Source: an uncultured Acidovorax sp.
GTDB lineage: Bacteria > Pseudomonadota > Gammaproteobacteria > Burkholderiales > Burkholderiaceae_C
Length of the DNA: 64,000 nucleotides
Assembly (NCBI GenBank): GCA_913774625.1
Contig: CAJYHL010000049.1
Coordinates: 37,765 to 101,764 of the forward strand
Direction: 5' to 3'
Positions 1 through 8,539 of this stretch are shown here, one piece after another. Position numbers and translations under genes: made by a program. The notes beneath the pieces were generated by a model that was not told the origin of the DNA, did not search any database, and saw only the letters and a list, made by a program, of their open reading frames with translations. The first letter of the stretch is position 1. The number at the start of each line of letters is the position of its first letter.

Positions 1-875
1 AGCCCAACGCCAGCGCCCGCACCCTGCGCACCCAGCGCAGCCGCGTGATCGGCGTGGTGCTGCCCACCCTGCTCAACCCGGTGTTCGCCGAAGCCTTCAG
101 CGGCATCGCCCGGGCGGCGGCCGATGCCGGCTACGCCGTGCTGCCGCACACCACCGACTACCGGGTGGCGCAGGAAGACCTGGCCGTGCAGCAGCTGCTG
201 GCCGCCAATGTCGAAGGCATGGTGCTGGTCGTCTCCAGCCCCGAAACCTCCGCCGCGCTGCAGCGGCTGGCCGAAGCCGGCCTGCCCTACGTGCTGGCCT
301 ACAACCGCCATGCCGCCCACCCCTGCGTGTCGGTGGACAGCGAGCAGGCCGTGGCCGATCTGGTGGCGCGCCTGGCAGGCCTGGGGCATCGCCGCATCGC
401 CATGGTCAGCGGGCAGCTGGCTGCGTCCGACCGGGCGCAGCAGCGCTGCCGGGGCTTCCAGCGCGGCATGGCCGCCGCCGGGCTGGGCCTGGGCCCGGTG
501 CTCGAAGTCCCCTTCGTGGAAACCGCCGTGCGCGAGATCGCGGCCCGCCTGCAGGCGCCGGAGCGGCCCACGGCCCTGGTCTGCTCCAACGACCTGCTGG
601 CCATCCGCAGCCTGCGCGCGGCGCACCTGGCGGGCCTGGCCGTGCCCTCGCAGATCAGCATCGCCGGCTTCGACGGCATCGCGCTGGGGCAGGACCTCAC
701 GCCCACGCTCAGCACCATCGCCCAGCCCAATGCCGACATCGGGCAGCGCAGCGTGGAGCTGCTGGTGGGCGCATTGCAGGCCGGCGGCGCGCCGCTGCGC
801 CCCGAAGCCGGCCTGACGCTGGCCCACCAGTTCCGCGCAGGCGAATCGTGCGGCGCCGCCATGGACACCGAATGA
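1..875 (+). CDS. LacI-family transcriptional regulator, 5' truncated by window edge
   Basis: The frame is open from base 3. It begins in the hinge that follows the helix-turn-helix of LacI regulators (PNASARTLRTQRSRVIGVV), so the DNA-binding domain lies outside the window. What remains is the periplasmic-binding-protein-like effector domain, including the typical 'IAGFDGI' and 'T..PT.STI' segments near the C-terminus, and it ends with ATGGACACCGAATGA. Only 62 bases separate it from the ABC binding-protein gene, so it probably regulates that importer and may share its transcript. The ligand class (sugar, polyol or other small molecule) cannot be read from the sequence. The GTG at 45 is not a real start because the conserved hinge continues upstream of it. 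Confidence 0.93.
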   Translation, partial: PNASARTLRTQRSRVIGVVLPTLLNPVFAEAFSGIARAAADAGYAVLPHTTDYRVAQEDLAVQQLLAANVEGMVLVVSSPETSAALQRLAEAGLPYVLAYNRHAAHPCVSVDSEQAVADLVARLAGLGHRRIAMVSGQLAASDRAQQRCRGFQRGMAAAGLGLGPVLEVPFVETAVREIAARLQAPERPTALVCSNDLLAIRSLRAAHLAGLAVPSQISIAGFDGIALGQDLTPTLSTIAQPNADIGQRSVELLVGALQAGGAPLRPEAGLTLAHQFRAGESCGAAMDTE

Positions 876-937
876 CCACCTTTTCCCCCTTCGTCCCGAC
901 CTCCCCCTCATCCTCCCCTTCACTCAGGAGTCTTTCC

Positions 938-1954
938 ATGCAACACCGTTTGATGAGCATCGCCCGCAGCGCGGCGCTGGCCGTGGGCCTGGCCGCCGGC
1001 GCCACCGCCGTCCTGGCCCAGACCGCCATCTGCTACAACTGCCCGCCCGAATGGGCCGACTGGGGCACGCAGCTCAAGGCCATCAAGGCCAGGACCGGCG
1101 TCACCGTGCCGCCCGACAACAAGAACTCCGGCCAGTCGCTGGCGCAGATGTCCGCCGAGCGCGCCAGCCCCGTCGCCGACGTGACCTACCTGGGCGTGAC
1201 CTTCGCCATCCAGGCGCAGAAGGACGGCCTGCTGGGCAGCTACCAGCCCGCCGGCTGGAAGGACATTCCCGACGGCCTGAAGGACCCGGCCGGCCACTGG
1301 TTCACCATCCATTCGGGCACGCTGGGCTTCATGGTCAACGTCGATGCGCTCAAGGGCAAGCCGGTGCCGAAGTCCTGGGCAGATCTGCTCAAACCCGAAT
1401 ACAAGGGCCTCGTGGGCTACCTGGACCCGGCCTCGGCCTTCGTGGGCTACGTGGGCGCCGTGGCCGCCAACCAGGCGCGCGGCGGCACGCTGGAGAACTT
1501 CGGCCCCGGCATCGACTACTTCAAGGCACTGCAGAAGAACGAACCCATCGTTCCCAAGCAGACCGCCTATGCCCGCGTGCTGTCGGGCGAGATCGCCATC
1601 CTGCTGGACTACGACTTCAACGCCTACCGCGCCAAGTACAAGGACGGCGCCAACGTGCAGTTCGTGATCCCCGCCGAAGGCACGGTGGTCGTGCCCTACG
1701 TGATGGGCATGGTGGCGAAGGCGCCCCACGCAGCCGACGCCAAGAAGGTGCTGGATTTCGTGCTCTCGGACGAAGGCCAGGCCATCTGGGCCAAGGCCTA
1801 TCTGCGCCCGGTGCGCGCCGCCGCCATGCCCGCCGACGTGCAGGCCCGCTTCCTGCCCGCCAGCGAATACGCCCGCGCCAAGACGGTGGACTACGGCCGC
1901 ATGGCCGCCGTGCAGAAGGCGTTCTCCGACCGCTACCTGCAGGAAGTGAAATGA
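938..1954 (+). CDS. ABC transporter periplasmic substrate-binding protein
   Basis: The product is 338 residues. A Sec signal peptide covers residues 1-27 (cleavage after AVLA), and mature Cys32 and Cys35 could form a disulfide. It resembles the extracellular solute-binding proteins of the Fe3+/polyamine/2-aminoethylphosphonate type (SBP_bac_1/6/8 superfamily). The start at 938 has AGGAG 7 bases upstream; longer in-frame starts would run into the LacI gene. The stop overlaps the start of the next permease gene (ATGA). This is the binding protein of the importer encoded by the next three genes. The substrate is unknown, but a downstream phosphodiesterase hints at a phosphate ester. Family call is firm, substrate is inference. 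Confidence 0.9.
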   Translation: MQHRLMSIARSAALAVGLAAGATAVLAQTAICYNCPPEWADWGTQLKAIKARTGVTVPPDNKNSGQSLAQMSAERASPVADVTYLGVTFAIQAQKDGLLGSYQPAGWKDIPDGLKDPAGHWFTIHSGTLGFMVNVDALKGKPVPKSWADLLKPEYKGLVGYLDPASAFVGYVGAVAANQARGGTLENFGPGIDYFKALQKNEPIVPKQTAYARVLSGEIAILLDYDFNAYRAKYKDGANVQFVIPAEGTVVVPYVMGMVAKAPHAADAKKVLDFVLSDEGQAIWAKAYLRPVRAAAMPADVQARFLPASEYARAKTVDYGRMAAVQKAFSDRYLQEVK

Positions 1955-2775
1955 GTTCGCGCCACGGCGGTTTCGCCCCCTCGCGCGCCCTGCTGGCCGC
2001 GTGCGCCGCACCGGCCGTGGCGTTCTTCGCGGCCTTCTGGCTGCTGCCCACGGCCCTGCTGCTGGCGCTGCCGGCCCGCCAGGGCTGGGCGACCTACTTC
2101 GCGGTCGTGACGAACGGCCGCTACCTGCAGAGCCTGCTGCAGACGCTGGGCCTGTCGCTGGCCGTCACGCTGGCCACGCTGGTGCTGGGCGCGCTGGTGG
2201 GCATCACGCTGGCGCGCCAGCGCTTTCCCGGCCGGCAGCTGCTGCTGTCGCTGCTGACGCTGCCGCTCTCCTTTCCCGGCGTGATCGTGGGCTTCTTCAT
2301 GATCCTGCTGGGCGGGCGCCAGGGCACGCTGGCGGGCCTCACGGACGCGCTGGGCTGGGGCCGCATCACCTTCGCCTACGGCCTGGCCGGCCTGTTCCTG
2401 GCCTACCTCTACTTCTCGCTGCCGCGCGCCATCGCCACCTATACAGCGGCGGCCGGCGCCATGGACGCGCAGCTGGAAGAAGCCGCGCGCTCGCTCGGCG
2501 CATCGCGCTGGCGCGTGGCCCGCGACGTGTGGATGCCGGCGCTGGCGCCCACCACGCTGGCCTGCGGCGCCATCGTGTTCGCCACCGCCATGGGCGCCTT
2601 CGGCACGGCCTTCACGCTGTCGGCCAAGTTCGAGGTGCTGCCCATCACCATCTACGACGAATTCACCAACTACGCCAACTTCGCGCTGGCGGCCAGCCTG
2701 TCGATCGCGCTGGGCGTGATCACCTGGCTGGTGCTCTGGGTCTCGCGCCGCTGGGCCGGCGCGTCCGCCTTCTGA
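1951..2775 (+). CDS. ABC transporter permease, first subunit
   Basis: A 274-residue inner-membrane protein with about six transmembrane helices. It has the binding-protein-dependent permease (BPD_transp_1) signature 'EEAARSLGASRWRVARDVWMPAL' around residues 173-195, the EAA loop that docks on the ATPase. The ATG at 1951 overlaps the stop of the binding-protein gene by four bases, which implies translational coupling. It pairs with the permease at 2785 in the PotB/PotC or AfuB-split arrangement. It belongs to the same importer as the genes at 938, 2785 and 3575. Confidence 0.92.
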   Translation: MSSRHGGFAPSRALLAACAAPAVAFFAAFWLLPTALLLALPARQGWATYFAVVTNGRYLQSLLQTLGLSLAVTLATLVLGALVGITLARQRFPGRQLLLSLLTLPLSFPGVIVGFFMILLGGRQGTLAGLTDALGWGRITFAYGLAGLFLAYLYFSLPRAIATYTAAAGAMDAQLEEAARSLGASRWRVARDVWMPALAPTTLACGAIVFATAMGAFGTAFTLSAKFEVLPITIYDEFTNYANFALAASLSIALGVITWLVLWVSRRWAGASAF

Positions 2776-2784
2776 GAAAGAGCC

Positions 2785-3585
2785 ATGATGAGAAACGCAA
2801 GACAGGCGCCCTGGGCGCTGGTGGCCCTCACCGCGCTGGTGGCGCTCTTCATGGCCGCTCCCATCGCCCTGTCGGTGGTGGCCGGGCTGGTCAACAACTA
2901 CGGCACGGGCCTGCAGAGCGGCCTCACGCTGCGCTGGCTGGGCGAGGTGTGGGAGAACTACGGCAGCACCGTGGGCTGGTCGCTGGGCCTCGCGCTGATG
3001 TGCGTGGCAGGCAACCTGCTGCTGGGCGTGCCCTGCGCCTATGCGCTGGCCCGCAGCCGCTCGCGCTGGGCGCGGCTCTTCGAGGAGCTGCTGACCCTGC
3101 CCGTCGCGGTGCCGGGCCTGGCCAGCGCGCTGGCGCTGATCCTGGCCTACGGAACGCTGCAAGGCTTCCGCCAGAGCTTCGCCTTCATCCTGGTCGGGCA
3201 CATGGTGTTCACCCTGCCCTTCATGGTGCGTACCGTGGGCGCGGCCTTCCGGAAGGACGAGCTGCGCTCGCTCGAAGAAGCCGCGCGCTCGCTGGGCGCC
3301 GGCTTCTCGCAGCGCTTCCTGGGCGTGCTGGTGCCGGCCGTGCTGCCGGCCATCGTGGCGGGCAGCCTGATGGTGTTCACGCTCTCGGTGGGCGAATTCA
3401 ACCTCACCTGGATGCTGCACACCCCGCTCACCCGCACCCTCCCCGTGGGCCTGGCCGACAGCTACGCCTCCATGCGCATCGAGGTCGGCTCGGCCTACAC
3501 CCTCGTCTTCCTGATCGTCATCCTGCCGGTGCTCTGGGGCCTGCAGGCCGTCGGCACCTTCATCGAGAAACACCATGGCACTTGA
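2785..3585 (+). CDS. ABC transporter permease, second subunit
   Basis: A 266-residue protein with roughly six transmembrane helices and its own EAA loop ('LEEAARSLGAGFSQRFLGVLVPAV', residues about 163-187). It starts 9 bases after the previous permease stop and overlaps the ATPase start by 11 bases. It forms the heterodimeric channel with the protein encoded at 1951. Length and topology match PotC-type permeases. The substrate is not evident. Confidence 0.92.
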   Translation: MMRNARQAPWALVALTALVALFMAAPIALSVVAGLVNNYGTGLQSGLTLRWLGEVWENYGSTVGWSLGLALMCVAGNLLLGVPCAYALARSRSRWARLFEELLTLPVAVPGLASALALILAYGTLQGFRQSFAFILVGHMVFTLPFMVRTVGAAFRKDELRSLEEAARSLGAGFSQRFLGVLVPAVLPAIVAGSLMVFTLSVGEFNLTWMLHTPLTRTLPVGLADSYASMRIEVGSAYTLVFLIVILPVLWGLQAVGTFIEKHHGT

Positions 3586-4648
3586 ACTCGAACGCACGCG
3601 CGTGGACATCGTCCAGTGCGCCAAGACCTATGCCGGGGGCGCACGCGGCCTGCAGCCCACCGACCTCAGCGTGGAGCCCGGCGAGGTGCTGGCCCTGCTG
3701 GGCCCCTCGGGCTGCGGCAAGACCACGCTGCTGCGCCTGATCGCCGGGCTGGAGGCGCCTGACGCCGGCAGCCGCATCGCCTTCGGCGGCACCGACGTCA
3801 CCCAGCTGCCCATCGAGCAGCGCGGCGTGGGCATGGTGTTCCAGCACTACGCGCTGTTTCCGCAGATGACGGTGGAAGGCAACATCGGCTATGGCCTGAA
3901 GATCCGCGGCACGCCCGAGGACCAGCGCCGCCGCATGGTGGGCGAGCTGATCGACCTGGTGCGCCTCTCCGGCCTGGAAAAGCGCCGCCCGGCGGAACTC
4001 TCCGGCGGCCAGCGCCAGCGCGTGGCCCTGGCCCGCGCCGTGGCCGTGCGCCCGCGCGTGCTGCTGCTGGACGAGCCCCTCACGGCGCTGGACGCCAAGC
4101 TCAAGGAATCGCTGCGCGACGAGCTGGCCGAGCTGCTGCGCCGCCTGCACATCACCGCCATCCACGTCACCCACGACCAGCAGGAGGCCCTCGCCATCGC
4201 CGACCGCCTGGCCGTGATGCAGGCCGGCCGCATCGTGCAGGTGGGCGACGGCGAGACGCTCTACCGCACGCCCGCCCATCCCTTCGTGGCATCCTTCCTG
4301 GGCCGGGTGAACCGGCTGGAACGGCCGGCCGGAGGGCGGCAGGGCTTCATCGACCTGGGCGGGCTGGAACTGCCCGTGCCGCAAGGCCTGGCCTGCAGCG
4401 CCTGGCTGGTGCGCCCGGAAGACGTGGAGGTCGAGCCCACCGTGCTGGGCCAGTCCGGCTGGGGCCACGCCGACGTGACGCACCGCAGCTTCCTGGGCGA
4501 CCGCGTGCAGCTCACGCTGAACGTTCCCGGCCAGCCGCCGCTGCGCGCCGACGTGGCCCGCGACCATGCCGCCCGCGTGGGCGACGGCGTGGCCCTGCGC
4601 ATCGCGCCTCAGCGCCTCATGCCTCTGACCGAAGACAACGCCGCCTGA
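3575..4648 (+). CDS. ABC transporter ATP-binding protein
   Basis: A 357-residue ATPase of the PotA/FbpC/UgpC (CUT1-MOI) class. Walker A GPSGCGKT lies at residues 43-50, followed by the Q-loop (VFQHYALFPQMTV), signature LSGGQRQR, Walker B LLLDEPLTALD and the switch His in HVTHDQ. A C-terminal regulatory TOBE-type domain occupies about residues 235-350. It energises the importer encoded by the three upstream genes, and its start lies inside the preceding permease gene. All catalytic motifs are intact. Confidence 0.95.
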   Translation: MALELERTRVDIVQCAKTYAGGARGLQPTDLSVEPGEVLALLGPSGCGKTTLLRLIAGLEAPDAGSRIAFGGTDVTQLPIEQRGVGMVFQHYALFPQMTVEGNIGYGLKIRGTPEDQRRRMVGELIDLVRLSGLEKRRPAELSGGQRQRVALARAVAVRPRVLLLDEPLTALDAKLKESLRDELAELLRRLHITAIHVTHDQQEALAIADRLAVMQAGRIVQVGDGETLYRTPAHPFVASFLGRVNRLERPAGGRQGFIDLGGLELPVPQGLACSAWLVRPEDVEVEPTVLGQSGWGHADVTHRSFLGDRVQLTLNVPGQPPLRADVARDHAARVGDGVALRIAPQRLMPLTEDNAA

Positions 4649-4664
4649 CACCGCCGCCCTCTCC

Positions 4665-5513
4665 ATGACCGCATCCGCACCCGCATCCCACACCTTCCTG
4701 CTGCAGCTCTCCGACCTGCACATCCGCGAACCCGGCCGCCTGGCCTATGGCCGCATCGACACCGCGCCCTATCTGCGCGAGGCCGTGGCCAGCATCGGCC
4801 GCCTGCCGCAGCGGCCCGACGCCGTCGTCATCACCGGCGACCTGACCGACTTCGGCCGCGCCGCCGAATACGAGCACCTGCGCGCCTTGCTGGCACCGCT
4901 GGCGCCGCTGCCCATCTACCTGCTGCCCGGCAACCACGACGAACGCCAGCAGCTGCGTGCGAGCTTCCCCGAGCACGCCTGGCTGGGCAGCGAAGGCTTC
5001 GTGCAGTACAGCGTGCCTGTGGGCGGCCTGCAGCTGATCGCGCTCGACACCGTGGTGCCGGGCGCCAGCGAAGGCAGCCTGTGCGCCGAGCGGCTGGACT
5101 GGCTGGCCGCGCAGCTCGATGCGTGCCGGGACCGGCCCGTGGTCATCGCCATGCACCACCCGCCGTTCCGCACGCTGATCGGCCACATGGACGAGATCGG
5201 CCTGCTGCAGGGCGCGGACGCGCTGGAAGCCCTGGTGGCCCGCCACCCCAACGTGGAGCGCGTGATCTGCGGCCACCTGCACCGCAGCATCCAGGTGCGC
5301 TTCGGCGGCAGCCTGGCGCTCACCGTGCCCTCGCCGGCCCACCAGGTCTGCCTGGATCTGGCGTCCGATGCGCCATCGGCCTGGACGCTGGAGCCGCCCG
5401 GCTACGCACTTCACGCCCTGCCGGCGGGCGGCCGGCTGGTGTCGCACCTGGCGGCCAGCGGGCGCCACGAAGGGCCCTACCCGTTCCACGACGGCGGGCA
5501 GCTGATCGATTGA
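4665..5513 (+). CDS. Class III metallophosphodiesterase (CpdA-like)
   Basis: A 282-residue calcineurin-like phosphoesterase with all metal-binding motifs in order: DLH (residues 17-19), GDLTD, GNHDE, MHHPPF and GHLH. This arrangement is that of class III cyclic-nucleotide phosphodiesterases (CpdA/Icc) and of glycerophosphodiesterases such as GpdQ. It has no signal peptide and is probably cytoplasmic. It lies 16 bases after the ABC ATPase gene, so it is likely co-transcribed and acts on the imported compound. A phosphodiester substrate for the importer is therefore a reasonable inference. cAMP hydrolysis is an alternative that sequence alone cannot exclude. Confidence 0.88.
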   Translation: MTASAPASHTFLLQLSDLHIREPGRLAYGRIDTAPYLREAVASIGRLPQRPDAVVITGDLTDFGRAAEYEHLRALLAPLAPLPIYLLPGNHDERQQLRASFPEHAWLGSEGFVQYSVPVGGLQLIALDTVVPGASEGSLCAERLDWLAAQLDACRDRPVVIAMHHPPFRTLIGHMDEIGLLQGADALEALVARHPNVERVICGHLHRSIQVRFGGSLALTVPSPAHQVCLDLASDAPSAWTLEPPGYALHALPAGGRLVSHLAASGRHEGPYPFHDGGQLID

Positions 5514-5537
5514 ACGCAGGTCGGGAAAGGTAGAAAA

Positions 5538-5554
5538 GCTATCTAAATGATAGC
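5538..5554. repeat. Interspersed palindrome GCTAT-N7-ATAGC, copy 1
   Basis: GCTATCTAAATGATAGC has perfect 6-bp arms (GCTATC/GATAGC) around five bases. It lies between the convergent phosphodiesterase and ABC-binding-like genes. Related 17-bp palindromes occur at 36380, 51907 and 55137. It may form a small hairpin in either transcript, but has no T-tract of a classical terminator. Confidence 0.75.
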
Positions 5555-5654
5555 AATCCGCACCGAATCCACCTGGGCTGCCGGCACGCCGCTCTCATCG
5601 AATGCCGATCCCCCCGGCGTCGTATCCCGGGGCGTGCGCGGCGGCCGAGCGGGC

Positions 5655-6710
5655 TCAAGGGTAGCGGTTGTGATCCAGCCGGGCCGCCTCGACATAGATC
5701 GAGGGCAGCGTCAGGCCACGCGCCTTGAGCGCCGATTCGCGCAGCGCCACCCGGTAGTGCGCGCCCGCCACCGGCGGGGGGACTGCCGGCCGGCCGTTGG
5801 CCACGGCGCGCAGCCATGCCAGGCTCATCTGCATGGCCAGCTCGCCCATTTCACGCGGCGAAGGTGCGATGGCCAGGCACCCGCCACTCTCGACGAAAGA
5901 CGTGCCGACGCCGATCGGCAATGCCTTGGCATGGGCTTCGACCCAGGTTGCGATCTCCTTCATAGGGACCGGCCGAGACGATCCGCCGCCCTGCGGCAGG
6001 CCGCCGAAGGAGAGCACGATCAGCACGTCGGCCTGGGCATCGAGCTGGGCGACGGCCTCCTTCCAGGCAACGAAATCGGGCACCAGCCGTTCCGCGACGA
6101 GGCGGTGCGGGCCCCAGTCGAAAGCCTTCACCTGCTGCAGCTGCGCCGCACCGGTGGCATCGTCCGGGCCGATCACCGCCACCCGCGCCGGCTGGCCGTT
6201 GCGCAGCGTGAGCAGCGTCTCGCGCATGGCTGCCAACGGAAGGCGCTCGAGCACGCCGCTGACGTTGGTGGCGCCCTCGTAGCCATAGCTCGCGGGCTGG
6301 CCGTCGATGGCCGCGTAGACGATGCGCGTGACCGGGTCGGCCGCCTTGGGCGAGCCCGGGGGCTCCGCGTAGTGGCGCGCCACGTAGGCTTGCGCCTCGT
6401 CGTCGACCGCCAGCACGATGTGCGGGCGGATCTGCTCGATGGCACGCCGCGCCTGTTTGGCGGCGTCCTGCCGCTCTTCTTCGAGCGCAAAGCGCTCCAT
6501 GCCCAGGTAGTACCAATGCACCGACACCGGCCGGCGGTTGCGGGCCAGTGCGGTGCGGATGCCTTCGTCGATGCGTTGGTCCCAGCCGTTGGTGCGCTCG
6601 CCGCTGTGCAGCACCAGGACCCGCGGCTTGGTGAGGTTGAAGCCGATCAGCAGCACCATCATCGCCAGCAGGAAAAAGCCGATCAGCCCGCCGAGAATGC
6701 CGCGCTTCAT
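5655..6710 (-). CDS. Membrane-anchored ABC-type substrate-binding-like protein
   Basis: A 351-residue protein with one N-terminal transmembrane helix (residues about 5-24). The rest looks like a two-lobed periplasmic-binding fold of the ABC_sub_bind (PF04392-like) type: 'RVLVLHSGERTNGWDQRIDEG' followed by 'RPHIVLAVDDEAQ' and a second lobe with 'GVGTSFVESGGCLAIAPSP'. It is probably tethered to the inner membrane facing the periplasm. The ATG at 6710 overlaps the stop of the SLC13 gene (ATGA). It is the last gene of the operon starting at 11311. No ABC permease or ATPase accompanies it, so it more likely senses or presents a ligand to the permease or to the MASE1-PAS protein. That role is inference. 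Confidence 0.75.
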   Translation of the reverse strand: MKRGILGGLIGFFLLAMMVLLIGFNLTKPRVLVLHSGERTNGWDQRIDEGIRTALARNRRPVSVHWYYLGMERFALEEERQDAAKQARRAIEQIRPHIVLAVDDEAQAYVARHYAEPPGSPKAADPVTRIVYAAIDGQPASYGYEGATNVSGVLERLPLAAMRETLLTLRNGQPARVAVIGPDDATGAAQLQQVKAFDWGPHRLVAERLVPDFVAWKEAVAQLDAQADVLIVLSFGGLPQGGGSSRPVPMKEIATWVEAHAKALPIGVGTSFVESGGCLAIAPSPREMGELAMQMSLAWLRAVANGRPAVPPPVAGAHYRVALRESALKARGLTLPSIYVEAARLDHNRYP

Positions 6711-8539
6711 GCGAGCCCCAGCCATTGCCAGTAAGGCACAGAGGCGTACGCCGCCACGACGCGCGACACGTTCATGAAAAGGTTGTAGCGCCGGAAGCCG
6801 GGGTCGGCGATGTACTTGCCGTAGCCGCTTGAATTGAGCTGCAGGCACTGCGAGCTCTGGTAGGGCTTGAACCACATGTCGCTGAAGATGGCGGTCAGGA
6901 AGGCCAGCACCCACGGGTGGATGTTCTGCTCCATCGCCACCGGCATCATCACGACGGCCACCACCACCATGCCGGCGGTGGTCGGCAACGCAAGCCGCAA
7001 CACCAGCGTGACCGCCAGCACCACGGGGATGAACAGCATCAGGTTGCCGCCGACGAAGTCGAAGGTGCCGCCCACGGCGGCGCTGAGCGCGGTGTCCAGG
7101 CCCAGGTAGCTCATCGACCGGCTCAGGCCGTCCAGGCTGAGCAGGAAGAAGATCATCGGCCAGTCGATCTTCTGCTGGAAGTCCTTCTTGCTGACCAGCC
7201 CCGTCAGCAGCAGCGCGACCAGGATGAAGGCCGCCAGCCAGGCCGGATTGACCTGGTGCCACGAGGTCGTGAAGGCGCCCACCACGAACAGCACGAAGCC
7301 GAGCAGCGCGCCCTTCTCGGGCACGGTCACCGGCCCCAGCAGCGCTTGCTGCTCGCGCAGCCGGTCCCTGGGCAGCGGCGCCTGCGGCTCGAGCGCGAAG
7401 CTCAGGCGCATCGCGATCAGGTGCGTGAGCGTGACCACCGCCACCGCCACGCCGGCGGCGACGAGCCAGAACACGCCCTGGAACTGCTCCTGCACCTGGG
7501 CCGGCAGCATGCCGAACACCGTGAGGTTGGACGACTTGCTGGTCAGCAGCATGGGCGAGAGCAGCATGGCGCCGGAGAACATGGCGGCCATCAGCGCCAC
7601 CGTTGCAGCGCTCCGGGGCTTGAGGCCGAGCCCGCCGACCATGTCGCGGTACATCGGCAGCAGCAGCGACAGCCGGGCATTGCCCGAGGGCATGATGGGC
7701 GACAGGACATAGCCCGACAGCAGCAGCGCGGTCTGCTGCCAGAACGGCGTGTCGGGCAGGCGGATCAGCAGGGCCGTCATGACGCGGTAGCTCAGGCCCG
7801 AGGCGCCGATGAGCGAGGCCAGCGCATACACGCCGATCAGCGTGGTCAGGGTGCGCGACGAGAAGCCGCCCAGTGCGATGTCGGAAGGCACCAGGCCCAC
7901 CATGAGCACCGCCGCCACGGCCAGCAGCGGCGGCACGTACTCGTCGACCAGGCCGAAGAGCCACATCAGCACCGTCACGGCCAGGATGGCGGTGAACAGC
8001 GCCGCCTCCTGCGACAGGCCCGCGCCGCTGCCAGCGAAGTAAAGCAGCGGCGGCACCAGCAGCACCGCCAGCCAGCCGGCGATCTCCTTGCGCGGCACCG
8101 GCGCTGGCGCAGCGGGCACTGCCGCCGGCGGCTTGGGCGCCGGCAGCAGCGCCTCGCCGCTCAGGTGGCTGGCCATGCCCAGCAGGGCGCGCGACGTCAG
8201 GCCCAGTTCCGCCAGCGCCTCGCGCGGCAGCCGCAGGGCTTGCACCGGCGTGCGGGCTGTGGCGGTCGCCAGATAGGTCTTGACGTCGGTCGCAGCCTCT
8301 TCGCCGCAGCGCGGCGCCTGCAACGTCGCCTGACGTCCGCTCTCGGTGCAAAGCTCCACCTCGCCGCCGTCGAGCAGGTACAGCGCCTCGGCCTTGGCCC
8401 CGCGCTCGTACAGCACCTGCCCAGCAGCGAAGGTGACGGGCTCCAGCTGGCCCAGGAGGCGTGCCAGCTGGAGCGGTGCGCAGTGGGCGAACAGCGCATC
8501 GCAGCGCACGCGCTCGATGTGGCGGCGGTGAAGCGTCAT
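6707..8539 (-). CDS. SLC13/DASS-family permease with N-terminal cyclic-nucleotide-binding-like domain
   Basis: A 610-residue protein. Residues about 1-125 form a Crp/Fnr-type cNMP-binding beta-roll (LFAHCAPLQLARLL, 'GQVLYERGAKAEALYLLDGGEVELC'). From about residue 150 on there are 11-13 transmembrane helices of the divalent-anion/Na+ symporter (DASS, SLC13) type, with 'PIMPSGNARLSLLLP' and 'SKSSNLTVFGM' in the positions of the substrate and Na+ loops. Known members move dicarboxylates, sulfate or citrate. The cytoplasmic nucleotide-binding-like domain suggests gating by a small ligand, but whether it keeps the phosphate-binding residues is doubtful: the usual GE..L..R.A cassette reads 'GEEAATDVKTYLATATA'. 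It overlaps both neighbours by four bases. Confidence 0.85.
   Translation of the reverse strand: MTLHRRHIERVRCDALFAHCAPLQLARLLGQLEPVTFAAGQVLYERGAKAEALYLLDGGEVELCTESGRQATLQAPRCGEEAATDVKTYLATATARTPVQALRLPREALAELGLTSRALLGMASHLSGEALLPAPKPPAAVPAAPAPVPRKEIAGWLAVLLVPPLLYFAGSGAGLSQEAALFTAILAVTVLMWLFGLVDEYVPPLLAVAAVLMVGLVPSDIALGGFSSRTLTTLIGVYALASLIGASGLSYRVMTALLIRLPDTPFWQQTALLLSGYVLSPIMPSGNARLSLLLPMYRDMVGGLGLKPRSAATVALMAAMFSGAMLLSPMLLTSKSSNLTVFGMLPAQVQEQFQGVFWLVAAGVAVAVVTLTHLIAMRLSFALEPQAPLPRDRLREQQALLGPVTVPEKGALLGFVLFVVGAFTTSWHQVNPAWLAAFILVALLLTGLVSKKDFQQKIDWPMIFFLLSLDGLSRSMSYLGLDTALSAAVGGTFDFVGGNLMLFIPVVLAVTLVLRLALPTTAGMVVVAVVMMPVAMEQNIHPWVLAFLTAIFSDMWFKPYQSSQCLQLNSSGYGKYIADPGFRRYNLFMNVSRVVAAYASVPYWQWLGLA

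Noticed and set aside
1051..3740. Long plus- and minus-strand frames overlapping the ABC genes (for example 2001-3740 and 1933-3624).
   Set aside because: Low-complexity Arg/Gly/Ala-rich products from high-GC shadow frames; the real genes have family motifs.
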